Source: CAYUVA01 sp964448115 [NCBI: uncultured bacterium] (GTDB lineage: Bacteria; CAYUVA01). From it: a DNA stretch of 14,092 bases. The DNA lies in NCBI GenBank assembly GCA_964448115.1, contig CAYUVA010000009.1, positions 9,608 through 23,699 on the forward strand, read 5' to 3'. Every line of letters starts with the position of its first letter. Position 1 is the first letter of the stretch. Both the position numbers and the translations under genes were made by a program. Of the stretch, positions 1-7,070 are shown piece by piece. The notes under the pieces were generated by a model, which was not told the DNA's origin, did no database searches, and was given only the letters and a program-made list of their open reading frames with translations.

Positions 1-1899
1 TACGTCATCAAGGTTACTTATGCAGGGAAGGTTACCAAGTATGTGGATGCATCAGGCAACCTGGTTGACAGCATGGTCTGGCGGACGCGGGGAGACTGGG
101 GAGGCAGCAGCGGCATCGATGTTGTCGGCTTGCAGCCGGGCACGCAATACTGTTTTTCCTGCTTTGCCCGCAACTTGAATAGTGTGATCACAGAGGAAGG
201 AGGCATTGCCTGTGGAACCACCTCTGCGCCGACCTCCACGCCGACCAGAACCCCTAGCGACACTCCGACCTTAACTCCCACGGACACGCCAACGACTACA
301 CCGACTGTTACCCAGACCCCGACTCGCACTCCAAGCAGAACTCCGACCAACACTCCATGCTATGTAGATGATCCCCTGGAGGCGACGCCGGGGAATGATA
401 CCCCCTTCGATGCACCATTCATTGCGCCCAACGGCATCCCGGTGCAGGAGTTATTCTGCACATCGACCGACCCGGACTGGCATCGGGTCTATGTTTACGA
501 CAACTACGCGTACCGCTTCTGGACATCGGAGCTAGGTAGCGGTGTTAGAACCAGCATCATACTTTACGACAGCGAGGCTTCTGGAGTGCTAGGCACCGCC
601 AACCCGGATCCGGTCACCGGTGCCGCGTCCATCTCGTGGGTATATGACACATCAGGGGTTTATTACTTCCTGGTTCAGCCCTCGCAGAGCGCCTGGGGAT
701 ACGGCGCGGATTACAACATGCAGGTTCTGGAGATGACCTTCACCCCTACCGGCACGCCGACGGTTACGCAGACGCCCACGGCGACTCCACCCCCGCCGGG
801 AGCACCTTTGCTCGATCCAGAGCCACCCTATACTGCCGGAGCCAGCAACCGTATCTCGTGGATCCAGGGCGATCCGCCTTATGGAATCGAGTTTTACGCG
901 CAACGGGCTATAGATCCTATGTTTAACGAGGATGTGGCTGCCAGTGGCTGGATCCCGCAGATGAACTTCACCTTTACTGACCTGCAACATGCGCAGCTTT
1001 ACTATTACCGAAGCAAAGCGCGAGATGCAGACGGGAAGCAATCCCCGTGGAGCAATATCGAGTACTCCACGCAGGATTCCATTGCTCCGATATGTCAGCT
1101 AGATCAGCCATCGCCGGGATTCATTTACGACTTCCAGTATGTCTTCAACGCAGAGGTTATCGAGGATACCAGCGGCATCGACCGCATAGAGCTTTATTAC
1201 ATGTACAACTATCTACCCCCCTGGCAGTTGTACATGCGATATTACTACGGCTCTCGCATCCCGTTCAATTGCCTGGAGGCTGATGGTTACGGGCTTTACG
1301 AGTTCTACACCGTCGCTTACGATAATGCGGGGAATCGAGAGGCTCAGCAGGCAACGCCAGAGTCCTTAGTAGTATTCAAGCTGACTCCCACGCCGACAGC
1401 TACACCCAGCGACACCCCGCTGACCACAGCGACACCGACCAGCACGCCAACCCCGACCTTCACTGCCACCAGCCCCTATACATCAACCCCGACTGGCACC
1501 GGGACTCCCAGCGCAGCGCCATCCAACACGCCGACTAGAACTCCGACCAACACCGGCACGCCGTTGCCTAACCTGCGACCCGCTATTATGCTCGGTGGCT
1601 ACTTCGACACCCGGCTAAATGCTGCAAGTGGCGGGATATTCAGGATGCTCGCCTTTGTGATCGACAATGATGATCCCATACGATCGGTGGAGATTTACTA
1701 CTCAGGTGTAGGCACCGGGATCTACCTGTTCGATGATGGATCTCACGATGACTTTGGGGCAGGGGATGGTATCTACGGCTTCCCGGTCAGCGGCATCGGC
1801 GGCGGACTGGTGCCTAGCAAACACCTGCTTACCCTTATAGCAACTGATGATCGTGAACTTCAGAGCCTTCGCTGGCCCTACCTCGAAGCAGGGGAATAA
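1..1899 (+). CDS. Secreted multidomain protein with Thr-Pro linkers, 5' truncated
   Basis: The reading frame is open from the first base and begins inside a domain, so the gene starts upstream of the window. The first GTG at base 43 is not a credible start. Visible modules in order are: the end of a fibronectin III-like domain (GLQPGTQYCF), a Thr-Pro linker (bases 223-357), a PPC-like beta-sandwich domain (about bases 360-735, with TDPDWHRVYV and SGVYYFLVQP), a short linker (739-804), another FN3-like domain (to about 1075), an Ig-like domain (about 1080-1380, with DTSGIDRIELYY), a long Thr-Pro linker (1384-1566), and a C-terminal beta domain with LFDDGSHDDFGAGDGIYGF, which resembles domains of extracellular proteins carrying a DDGxHxDxxAGDGxY motif. 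There is no C-terminal membrane anchor. The protein is presumably exported and may be an adhesin, a matrix protein or the tail of an enzyme; the catalytic part, if any, lies outside the window. Domain names rest on motif resemblance. Confidence 0.85.
   Translation, partial: YVIKVTYAGKVTKYVDASGNLVDSMVWRTRGDWGGSSGIDVVGLQPGTQYCFSCFARNLNSVITEEGGIACGTTSAPTSTPTRTPSDTPTLTPTDTPTTTPTVTQTPTRTPSRTPTNTPCYVDDPLEATPGNDTPFDAPFIAPNGIPVQELFCTSTDPDWHRVYVYDNYAYRFWTSELGSGVRTSIILYDSEASGVLGTANPDPVTGAASISWVYDTSGVYYFLVQPSQSAWGYGADYNMQVLEMTFTPTGTPTVTQTPTATPPPPGAPLLDPEPPYTAGASNRISWIQGDPPYGIEFYAQRAIDPMFNEDVAASGWIPQMNFTFTDLQHAQLYYYRSKARDADGKQSPWSNIEYSTQDSIAPICQLDQPSPGFIYDFQYVFNAEVIEDTSGIDRIELYYMYNYLPPWQLYMRYYYGSRIPFNCLEADGYGLYEFYTVAYDNAGNREAQQATPESLVVFKLTPTPTATPSDTPLTTATPTSTPTPTFTATSPYTSTPTGTGTPSAAPSNTPTRTPTNTGTPLPNLRPAIMLGGYFDTRLNAASGGIFRMLAFVIDNDDPIRSVEIYYSGVGTGIYLFDDGSHDDFGAGDGIYGFPVSGIGGGLVPSKHLLTLIATDDRELQSLRWPYLEAGE
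223..357 (+). repeat. Thr-Pro-rich linker 1 (degenerate tandem repeat)
   Basis: In-frame low-complexity run of TPT/TPS/TPTxTPT units, built from degenerate acnccn-type codons. It joins the FN3-like and PPC-like domains. On the opposite strand it produces a spurious Val/Gly-rich frame (about 18-353). Such linkers are typically extended, possibly glycosylated spacers in surface proteins. Confidence 0.85.
1384..1566 (+). repeat. Thr-Pro-rich linker 3 (longest)
   Basis: Second long in-frame Thr/Pro/Ser run (about 61 residues), separating the Ig-like domain from the C-terminal domain. A shorter third run of the same type lies at 739-804. The DNA is made of near-repeats of cgaccnac/ccgac units, so this stretch is likely to vary in copy number and to be prone to assembly error. 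Confidence 0.85.
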
Positions 1900-1946
1900 G
1901 CCCGAGATATATATTGTTAGCTCATGGCGAGCTGAAATAGCAGATA

Positions 1947-3650
1947 GTGGGTAGAAAACCGAAGAAAATCAGATCCCCCTGGCAAGCTAACTTTAGGGCA
2001 TATTTTAAGCGACTTCGCGTCCATGGGATAATCACAGGTATATTAGCCATTTACATTATCATGAGTTCATGTCAGGTTAGTCTCCCCGGCTTCTACTATG
2101 ATGAGGCTCGTTTGGTGAATCATGCACTATCCTACCTCGATAATATTAAATATACCGGCATAAAGGGCTATAAGTTCATCGGTGGGCGAATTTACCCGAC
2201 CATGTTGCGCAAGTACTGTGGTTCGCTCAAGGCATACCTGATAGCTCCCCTGATAAAAATAGCTGGCAGAAGTTTGTATGTATATCGAGGTAGCGCGATC
2301 CTTTTCACCGTGATTGGATTGGTATTCATGTTTCTTGCCTTGAAACACTGGTTGGGGATATTACCGGCAAGCCTCGCAATGTTGCTATTGGTCCTGGATC
2401 CCAGCTTCATTTACTTCTCTAGCAGGGATTTTGGACCATCTGCACTAATGTTCATGTTCAAGGGATTGTTGTTTTTTTTCATTGTACTTTGGAGCAATTC
2501 TTTTCATTTAATAAGCCTAAAAAGTTATAAACCGACCCGAATCACACTTATTTATTCCCTGGTAATTGGATTGATCGCCGGGCTGGGGTTCTATAACAAG
2601 GCAAACTTCTTATGGTTAATGATAGCTATAGCTGTAGCTGCAATCTTGTTCTACAGGAAAGAGCTTTTGTCCAAGCTGAAACCCGTACCATTGCTTTTAT
2701 TCATTATTGCCTTTCTTCTTAGTGGCTGGCAGATGATTCAGTTCAATCTTTTTATTGCTCCAGAGAACATGGTTCAGGAAGCGATTGAACGCTCGGTTTC
2801 TAAGGGCTTATTTCAAAACCTTGTTTCCAGGATCAAGCAGTTCGAGCAGACCATATCAGGCACAATTTCCGGGAAGCTTTTCTTTGGAGAGCAATGGACT
2901 CACAGAAACATCGTCATGGTCATGTTTTTCACTGTTTTTTCAATCGCTGCCTTGGTATATAAATACATTTACAGGCAAAATAGCGAACAGAGCACGCAGA
3001 TATCGATCTCAATAACAGTGATAGCAATAGTTATCCTGCTATCCATACTTACACCCACCGATCTTAGCCCACAGCATCAGCTTATCCATTATCCATTTCC
3101 CCACCTAGTAGTAGCAGTTGGTATCTCCTTTTTTTTGAAGCTGAATGTAAAGTCATTGAAAAATCATGGCGCCCCGGTTGCGGTATTGCTTATGGCTATA
3201 ATCTTCAACAGCATATATCTAAATGCAAATTACATCGGTGAACTTGAGAGAACAGGCGGCAGGGGGAATTGGAGCGATGCAATATACGACCTTACCGACT
3301 GGCTCTTGTTAAACAATCTTGCTGCCGTATGCGTTGATTGGGGTTTTGAGGAGTCCTTGATCGCGCTAGGTGGCGGAAGGATCAAGACAGCGGAGATCTC
3401 GTATAATCCATCAAAGAGAAAGCTGCTGTTTTTTGCAAAAAGATCGAGCAACTTCGTATTTGTCTGTCATTCAAAGGGAAAAAGAAACTTCGAGGATAAT
3501 GTGGAGCTGTTCTTTAAGAACGCAAGGGAACTGAACATGCCCCTGGCGCCGGTAAGGGTGTTCGCAGAACGGGATAAAACGCCGGTTATCTCGGTGTATC
3601 GACTTGTCAGGAGCTATTCCAAGAGCCGTAGCAGCTCAGCCATGAAATAG
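1947..3650 (+). CDS. Polytopic GT-C-like glycosyltransferase (family 39-like)
   Basis: A 567-residue protein with a basic cytoplasmic N-terminus (MGRKPKKIR), then about 10-12 hydrophobic segments, and a soluble C-terminal part from about residue 435. After the first membrane segment (residues 28-45) comes GFYYDEAR, with an acidic pair at Asp52-Glu53 in the first periplasmic loop. That is the usual position of the catalytic Asp in GT-C enzymes such as ArnT/PMT, which take sugars from polyprenyl-phosphate donors. A second conserved-looking motif, SSRDFGPSALM, lies at 158-168. The predicted role is sugar transfer in the periplasm; donor and acceptor are unknown. The GTG start is chosen because it precedes the positively charged leader; no clear Shine-Dalgarno is visible and the next ATG lies inside the first membrane segment. 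It follows the previous gene by 47 bases. Its DNA is visibly AT-richer than that gene, with long T and A runs. Its last 37 bases overlap the convergent PfpI-family gene. Confidence 0.7.
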   Translation: MGRKPKKIRSPWQANFRAYFKRLRVHGIITGILAIYIIMSSCQVSLPGFYYDEARLVNHALSYLDNIKYTGIKGYKFIGGRIYPTMLRKYCGSLKAYLIAPLIKIAGRSLYVYRGSAILFTVIGLVFMFLALKHWLGILPASLAMLLLVLDPSFIYFSSRDFGPSALMFMFKGLLFFFIVLWSNSFHLISLKSYKPTRITLIYSLVIGLIAGLGFYNKANFLWLMIAIAVAAILFYRKELLSKLKPVPLLLFIIAFLLSGWQMIQFNLFIAPENMVQEAIERSVSKGLFQNLVSRIKQFEQTISGTISGKLFFGEQWTHRNIVMVMFFTVFSIAALVYKYIYRQNSEQSTQISISITVIAIVILLSILTPTDLSPQHQLIHYPFPHLVVAVGISFFLKLNVKSLKNHGAPVAVLLMAIIFNSIYLNANYIGELERTGGRGNWSDAIYDLTDWLLLNNLAAVCVDWGFEESLIALGGGRIKTAEISYNPSKRKLLFFAKRSSNFVFVCHSKGKRNFEDNVELFFKNARELNMPLAPVRVFAERDKTPVISVYRLVRSYSKSRSSSAMK

Positions 3651-4114
3651 GGCAGATCATGCGGGTGTCGCGAGGTAACCAGGTTGCCATCCACGATGAC
3701 CGGCTTGTCCTGGTATTCTGCGCCAGCAAAGCTCAGGTCATCTCGCATCCCCTTGTAGCAGGTTGCCTTTCGTCCCTTTAGTCGATCGGCTGATATGAGC
3801 ACCTGTGCGCCGTGGCATATAGCGCCGACCGGCTTGCCTTTGTCCATGAAGTCCCTGGCGATGCGCAGGGCATCGACATCCAGCCTGATCTTCTCCGGAG
3901 CCTTACCACCAGGCAAAATCAGCAGGTCATAGTTGCCTGGCTCTACCCTTGAGAACTCACTGGTTGCCTTTATGGAGTACCCGGTTTTCCCTTTGATCAT
4001 ATTCTCCTTGAAAGAGGCTATATCGACCTCGAAGCCAGCCTCCTTGAGGCGAAAGTAGGGATAGAAGACCTCAAGATCCTCGAAATCATCCGCTGCAATT
4101 ATAAGTGCTTTCAT
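3614..4114 (-). CDS. PfpI/DJ-1 family protein (class I glutamine amidotransferase-like)
   Basis: A 166-residue protein, the same length as Pyrococcus PfpI as I remember it, with colinear motifs. The nucleophile elbow GAICHGAQVLIS carries Cys100 and His101, and LPGGKAPE carries Glu74 (68-74), the three residues used by PfpI-type active sites. The N-terminal DDFEDLEVFYPYFRLKEAG (9-27) also fits the family. Characterised relatives include intracellular peptidases, protein/nucleotide deglycases and glyoxalase III-like chaperones, so the precise activity cannot be read from sequence; the protein is probably cytoplasmic and stress-related. The start is firm: AGGAGGG (4122-4128) stands 7 bases before the ATG, and a good promoter lies just upstream. 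It is convergent with the glycosyltransferase gene, with a 37-base overlap, so the two are not co-transcribed. Confidence 0.93.
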   Translation of the reverse strand: MKALIIAADDFEDLEVFYPYFRLKEAGFEVDIASFKENMIKGKTGYSIKATSEFSRVEPGNYDLLILPGGKAPEKIRLDVDALRIARDFMDKGKPVGAICHGAQVLISADRLKGRKATCYKGMRDDLSFAGAEYQDKPVIVDGNLVTSRHPHDLPYFMAELLRLLE

Positions 4115-4138
4115 AGACTTACCCTCCTTTGGTTTATG

Positions 4139-4167
4139 ATTATGTTAGCAATAGCAGTATATCTCAA
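4139..4167 (-). promoter_or_regulatory. Sigma-70-type promoter of the PfpI-family gene
   Basis: On the minus strand, TTGAGA (4162-4167) is followed by exactly 17 bases and then CATAAT (4139-4144), which match the consensus at 4 and 5 of 6 positions. The expected start of transcription is near 4132, giving a leader of about 18 bases that contains the ribosome binding site. Confidence 0.6.
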
Positions 4168-4269
4168 GAGTATCCCAAGATCCATCACCATGGATAAAGC
4201 AAATAAGCAGGAACCTGGAAAGGGTAAAGAATATAGACAGAGCACTTAGCCTGTTTACGCTGAAGGATA

Positions 4270-4360
4270 TCCGCCTCCCCTCTTATCCTCCCAAACTTGG
4301 GGGGGATATAGGGGGTATTCCTCGACTCGCTCGCTTACGCTCGCTCGCTCGGAATGACAG
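4270..4360. repeat. Dispersed intergenic repeat-like element
   Basis: Two parts are visible. One is an imperfect hairpin at 4284-4308 (TATCCTCCCAA pairing with TTGGGGGGGATA). The other is a CTCG/CGCT-rich tract flanked by ATTCC (4317-4321) and GGAAT (4351-4355), followed by GACAG. Read on the minus strand it gives ctgtcattccgagcgag, then gcgtaagcgag and gaggaat. This resembles the GTCATTsCGAGCGAAGCGxxGxAATCT repeats scattered between genes in many environmental genomes, whose spurious translations read CHSER(S)EE; here the minus frame reads CHSERASVSERVEEYP. Copy number elsewhere in this genome cannot be seen from one window. Confidence 0.55.
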
Positions 4361-4438
4361 GTTATGGGACTTCTTTGACATTTTGAGACAGACTCCATCT
4401 GGAGAGGGAATGATCCCGGGTTCTGTTTTGGGATAACT

Positions 4439-4467
4439 TTGACCGAGCTAGTTCTTTTTAATATAGT
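4439..4467 (+). promoter_or_regulatory. Sigma-70-type promoter of the class II aldolase gene
   Basis: TTGACC (4439-4444), a 17-base spacer and TATAGT (4462-4467) each match the consensus at 5 of 6 positions. Transcription would begin near 4474, leaving a leader of about 40 bases that contains GGAGGTG (4498-4504). Confidence 0.65.
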
Positions 4468-4515
4468 GGCTATCTGTAATCGAAAATATGACCTAGCGGA
4501 GGTGCGCTCGTTAAA

Positions 4516-5127
4516 GTGGAAGATCTTGAACATCTAAAACAAGAATTGGCAAGCTACTGTCAACTAGCATATCATCGCCTCTACACCTGTGGCACTGGCG
4601 GAAACATAAGCGTTAGAATCTCAGACACGGATACAGCCCTGATCAGCCCGAGTGGCTATTCGCTGCGTGATGTCTGCCGTGAAAATATTATTACCATGAA
4701 CCTTCGCGGCGAGAAGATCGATGGACCATCAGGAATGAAGCCTAGCAAGGAAGGGCGGATGCACGGGGCTATTTACGCATCTCGCCCGGATGTGAAGGCA
4801 GTTTGTCATCTTCATCCGCCTTATTCGATAGCTTGGTCTGCGCGCCACCAGGCTATTCCTTTAGTTACAGTATCTGCTGAAGCCAAGCTAGGCGTTACCT
4901 CGATAATCCCCAAAGCTCGTCCAGGTTCGGATGAGCTTTTGCAGTATGTAGCCGAGGAGATCAACCGGATGCCAGAGAAGGATCATACTATGCTGCTTGT
5001 AAACCACGGCATTATCAGCTTCGGGGAATCTCTGGCAGATGCCTTCAACAAGGCAGATCTAGCCGAGGAGACAGCAAAAATAGCCTTTATGATGATCAAT
5101 CTCGGCGTAAAGGACTACAATTTCTAA
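4516..5127 (+). CDS. Class II aldolase/adducin family protein (FucA-like)
   Basis: A 203-residue zinc-dependent aldolase-family protein, close to the length of L-fuculose-1-phosphate aldolase (about 215). Phosphate- and substrate-binding motifs GTGGNIS (26-32) and SPSG (44-47) are present. The zinc ligands are His98 and His100 in CHLHPPYS and His164 in NHGII, and the catalytic acid is Glu79 in PSKEGRMH. The family cleaves or epimerises sugar phosphates (fuculose-, rhamnulose- or ribulose-5-phosphate), and some members are MtnB-type dehydratases or decarboxylases; no neighbour shows which substrate applies here. All metal and acid residues are intact, so it should be active in the cytoplasm. 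The GTG start is supported by GGAGGTG 11 bases upstream (a slightly long spacing) and by a good promoter before it. It appears to be transcribed alone, because the next gene has its own promoter. Confidence 0.9.
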   Translation: MEDLEHLKQELASYCQLAYHRLYTCGTGGNISVRISDTDTALISPSGYSLRDVCRENIITMNLRGEKIDGPSGMKPSKEGRMHGAIYASRPDVKAVCHLHPPYSIAWSARHQAIPLVTVSAEAKLGVTSIIPKARPGSDELLQYVAEEINRMPEKDHTMLLVNHGIISFGESLADAFNKADLAEETAKIAFMMINLGVKDYNF

Positions 5128-5132
5128 AAAGA

Positions 5133-5161
5133 TTGACATTATAAGCTAAAGCTATTATGCT
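5133..5161 (+). promoter_or_regulatory. Sigma-70-type promoter of the secreted propeller gene
   Basis: A perfect TTGACA (5133-5138), a 17-base spacer and TATGCT (5156-5161, 4 of 6) lie just after the aldolase stop codon. The start of transcription is expected near 5168, about 40 bases before the ATG. Confidence 0.6.
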
Positions 5162-5207
5162 CAGACCCAGGTAATTTCATGCCAATCAAAAAAGGGGTGT
5201 ACGAACC

Positions 5208-6806
5208 ATGAGGGGAAAAGGAACTCTCACAGTAATTCTACCTGTATGTGCTTTGGTCGTTCTTGCGGGGACGACATTTGGAGCCTGGAATCAAGATCCA
5301 TCTGTAAATGTAGTCGTCTCAAACGGTGCACTAAAGCAGATGGTGCCAAAGGCTATCTCCGATGGTGCTGGTGGCGCTTATGTGATCTGGCACGATACCA
5401 GGGGAAGCGTGGATCGACTCTACGCCGGGCATCTTTTGGCATCTGGCGCCCAGGATATCTCCGGCAATTGGTACCTGGACGGCATCTCCATTTCGACCAC
5501 AGATCTGATGGGAAGTTATGTGATCTTAAGCGATGGTGGATCAGGCTCGATAGTTATCTGGTGCGTTGCGCCGGGTAACATAGCAGCACATCATCTTCTA
5601 AGTGACGGTTCAATCGATACCACTGGTGGCTGGAGCACAGGCGGGGTCGCAGTCTGCAATGCACTCAACCTTCAGGACAACATGGATGCAATTCCTGATG
5701 GCAGTGGGGGAGCTTATATCGTCTGGGAAGACAATCGCGGCTCAGACACGGATATTTATATCCATCATCTGTTAAGCAGTGGTTACATGGACTCCACTGG
5801 AAGTTGGACTGCCGATGGCGTTGCCGTATGTACTTATACCAGGGATCAGGTTGATCCCAGGATAGCCTTGGGGGACTTAAATGGGATCTTCGTTGCCTGG
5901 ACAGACTATCGCTCGGCAGCAGAGGCGAACCGACCGGATGTATATGTACAAAGGGTCAGCGAGGATGGTCAAGTCGGTGGCAGTGGCTGGGCGGTAAATG
6001 GAGTCGGTGTTACAACCGATGAAGCAAACGAGCAGACTCTAGCCGCAATTATCGCCGACGATGACAACGGAGCTTATATCATCTGGGAGGACAAAAGAAA
6101 TCACCTTCCACCAACACAGTTATACTTCACCGATATCTATGCAAGCAGAATAAAAAGCAACGGCAGCTTCTATAACACAGGCTCATGGACCGAAAACGGC
6201 ACCGGCTTGGTGGTCGGAACTCCCGACTCTTATAGCCCGGTTGCGATTCCAGATGATAACAATAATGTAATAATTGCCTATATAAGCACCATCGGTATAG
6301 ACACTTATCATTTATATGCAGTGAAACTACTGCCTGATGGTTCACTTGATGATAGCGAAAGTTGGCTACCGGGAGGCGTTCTTCTTTCGACCTCGGAGGC
6401 ACAAAAGGATAATCCGGTCATAATATCCGATGGCGAGAATGGAGCGATAGTCGCCTGGGAAGACTACAGAAACGGGGCTGATCCTGATGTCTATGCCCAA
6501 AGGATTACTAGTCAGGGGGTCGCTGGTGGCTGGAGCTGGTGGCTAGCTGGCAAGGCGATGTCAACCGCGAATGGCTCACAGAGCAACATCTCCGCTGTTA
6601 CCGACGGAGACAGCGGTGTCATAGTAATCTTCCAGGATGACAGAAACGGCAAAGGCTCCTTTGATGATATTTACGCACAGAAGGCAAACCAGGTAGGCTG
6701 GCTGGATCCCAATTTGCCATCGATGAGCACCTGGGCGGTCATTTTCTGTATCCTTTTGATCTCGCTGTTATTTACGCTCTCTTACCGCAGCCGACAGAAG
6801 GCATAA
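5208..6806 (+). CDS. Secreted eight-repeat beta-propeller-like protein with C-terminal sorting-type tail
   Basis: A 532-residue protein. A signal peptide is clear (basic MRGK, hydrophobic 8-20, likely cleavage near TTFGA, residue 26). Eight repeats of about 55-65 residues follow. Their core strands read AYVIWHD (59-65), SIVIWCV, AYIVWED, IFVAWTD, AYIIWED, VIIAYIS, AIVAWED and VIVIFQD (about 471). Most cores are preceded by DGxxG, and most are followed by R(N/G), then a D(I/V)Y strand and a TGSW/GGW turn. This pattern suggests a closed propeller in the extracytoplasmic space. Blades 2 and 6 have lost the W-x-D signature. The C-terminus has LPSMSTW (503-509), a hydrophobic helix (510-525) and a basic end (YRSRQKA), like IPTL-CTERM/PEP-CTERM-type sorting tails. 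The ATG is supported by AAAGGGGT (5191-5198) 9 bases upstream. The function is unknown: a binding or surface-layer role is inferred, and no catalytic motif is visible. Confidence 0.88.
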   Translation: MRGKGTLTVILPVCALVVLAGTTFGAWNQDPSVNVVVSNGALKQMVPKAISDGAGGAYVIWHDTRGSVDRLYAGHLLASGAQDISGNWYLDGISISTTDLMGSYVILSDGGSGSIVIWCVAPGNIAAHHLLSDGSIDTTGGWSTGGVAVCNALNLQDNMDAIPDGSGGAYIVWEDNRGSDTDIYIHHLLSSGYMDSTGSWTADGVAVCTYTRDQVDPRIALGDLNGIFVAWTDYRSAAEANRPDVYVQRVSEDGQVGGSGWAVNGVGVTTDEANEQTLAAIIADDDNGAYIIWEDKRNHLPPTQLYFTDIYASRIKSNGSFYNTGSWTENGTGLVVGTPDSYSPVAIPDDNNNVIIAYISTIGIDTYHLYAVKLLPDGSLDDSESWLPGGVLLSTSEAQKDNPVIISDGENGAIVAWEDYRNGADPDVYAQRITSQGVAGGWSWWLAGKAMSTANGSQSNISAVTDGDSGVIVIFQDDRNGKGSFDDIYAQKANQVGWLDPNLPSMSTWAVIFCILLISLLFTLSYRSRQKA

Positions 6807-6865
6807 GACACAAGCCCAATTATTTCCCAGGTTGCTTTTTTGGCTTAATACGGTATCACGGCAAC

Positions 6866-6917
6866 AAGGCATGAGATGGGGCAGTGTTGGTCGCCGCTGC
6901 TTTGCCTTTACTTTTTT
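6866..6917 (+). terminator. Possible imperfect terminator after the propeller gene
   Basis: AAGGCA (6866-6871) can pair with TGCCTT (6903-6908), with an inner GCAG/CTGC helix (6881-6884 with 6897-6900), followed by TACTTTTTTG. The internal loop is asymmetric, so this is only a weak candidate. It lies before the riboswitch and would separate the propeller gene from thiM. Confidence 0.3.
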
Positions 6918-6979
6918 GCTTGCATTTTATTCCCCTTTGGGTAAATTATATCCTCGTTTGAGCAAGCATCTGGGAGTGG

Positions 6980-7058
6980 TTTGCACAGTATTAGGGGCAG
7001 CCTGAGATAACATCCCTGGAACCTGATCCGGATAATGCCGGCGAAGGAAAGATGCAAA
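6980..7058 (+). ncRNA. TPP riboswitch (THI element) aptamer
   Basis: The diagnostic TPP-aptamer blocks are present in order: AGGGG (6993-6997), CCTGAGAT (7001-7008), ATCCCTGGAACCTGATC (7012-7028), then GGATAATGCCGGCGAAGGAAA (split here as 7030-7040 and 7041-7050). A perfect closing helix P1 forms between TTTGCA (6980-6985) and TGCAAA (7053-7058). This RNA binds thiamin pyrophosphate and normally turns off thiamin biosynthesis or salvage genes when TPP is abundant. It sits 84 bases upstream of thiM, the expected target. Confidence 0.96.
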
Positions 7059-7070
7059 GCGACTCTCGTG

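Larger units (their letters stand above)
4115..4515. other. Intergenic region between divergent PfpI and aldolase genes
   Basis: About 400 bases without a credible gene. It holds, in order, the PfpI ribosome binding site and promoter, featureless AT-rich sequence (4168-4255), a G/C-rich repeat-like element (about 4270-4360), small inverted repeats such as CTCCA-TC-TGGAG near 4391, and the aldolase promoter. A 92-residue minus-strand frame (4255-4533) crosses it but is considered spurious. Confidence 0.7.

Noticed and set aside
18-353. Val/Gly-rich minus-strand frame of 111 residues
   Set aside because: It is the antisense of the Thr-Pro linker and the domain before it; low-complexity codons keep the opposite strand open.
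652-1283. Additional frames on both strands inside the first gene
   Set aside because: They have no start signals or recognisable domains and lie wholly within the well-supported reading frame.
223-1566. Thr-Pro DNA repeats as a CRISPR array or satellite
   Set aside because: The units are short, degenerate and in frame with a protein; there are no spacers of regular length.
1919-1933. AGCTC-ATGGC-GAGCT hairpin after the first gene as a terminator
   Set aside because: The stem is only 5 bases and no T-run follows; it may be chance, and the downstream gene could be co-transcribed.
4255-4533. 92-residue minus-strand frame over the aldolase leader
   Set aside because: It runs through the repeat-like element (CHSERASVSERVEEYP is a typical spurious translation), overlaps the aldolase promoter and start, and has no ribosome binding site.
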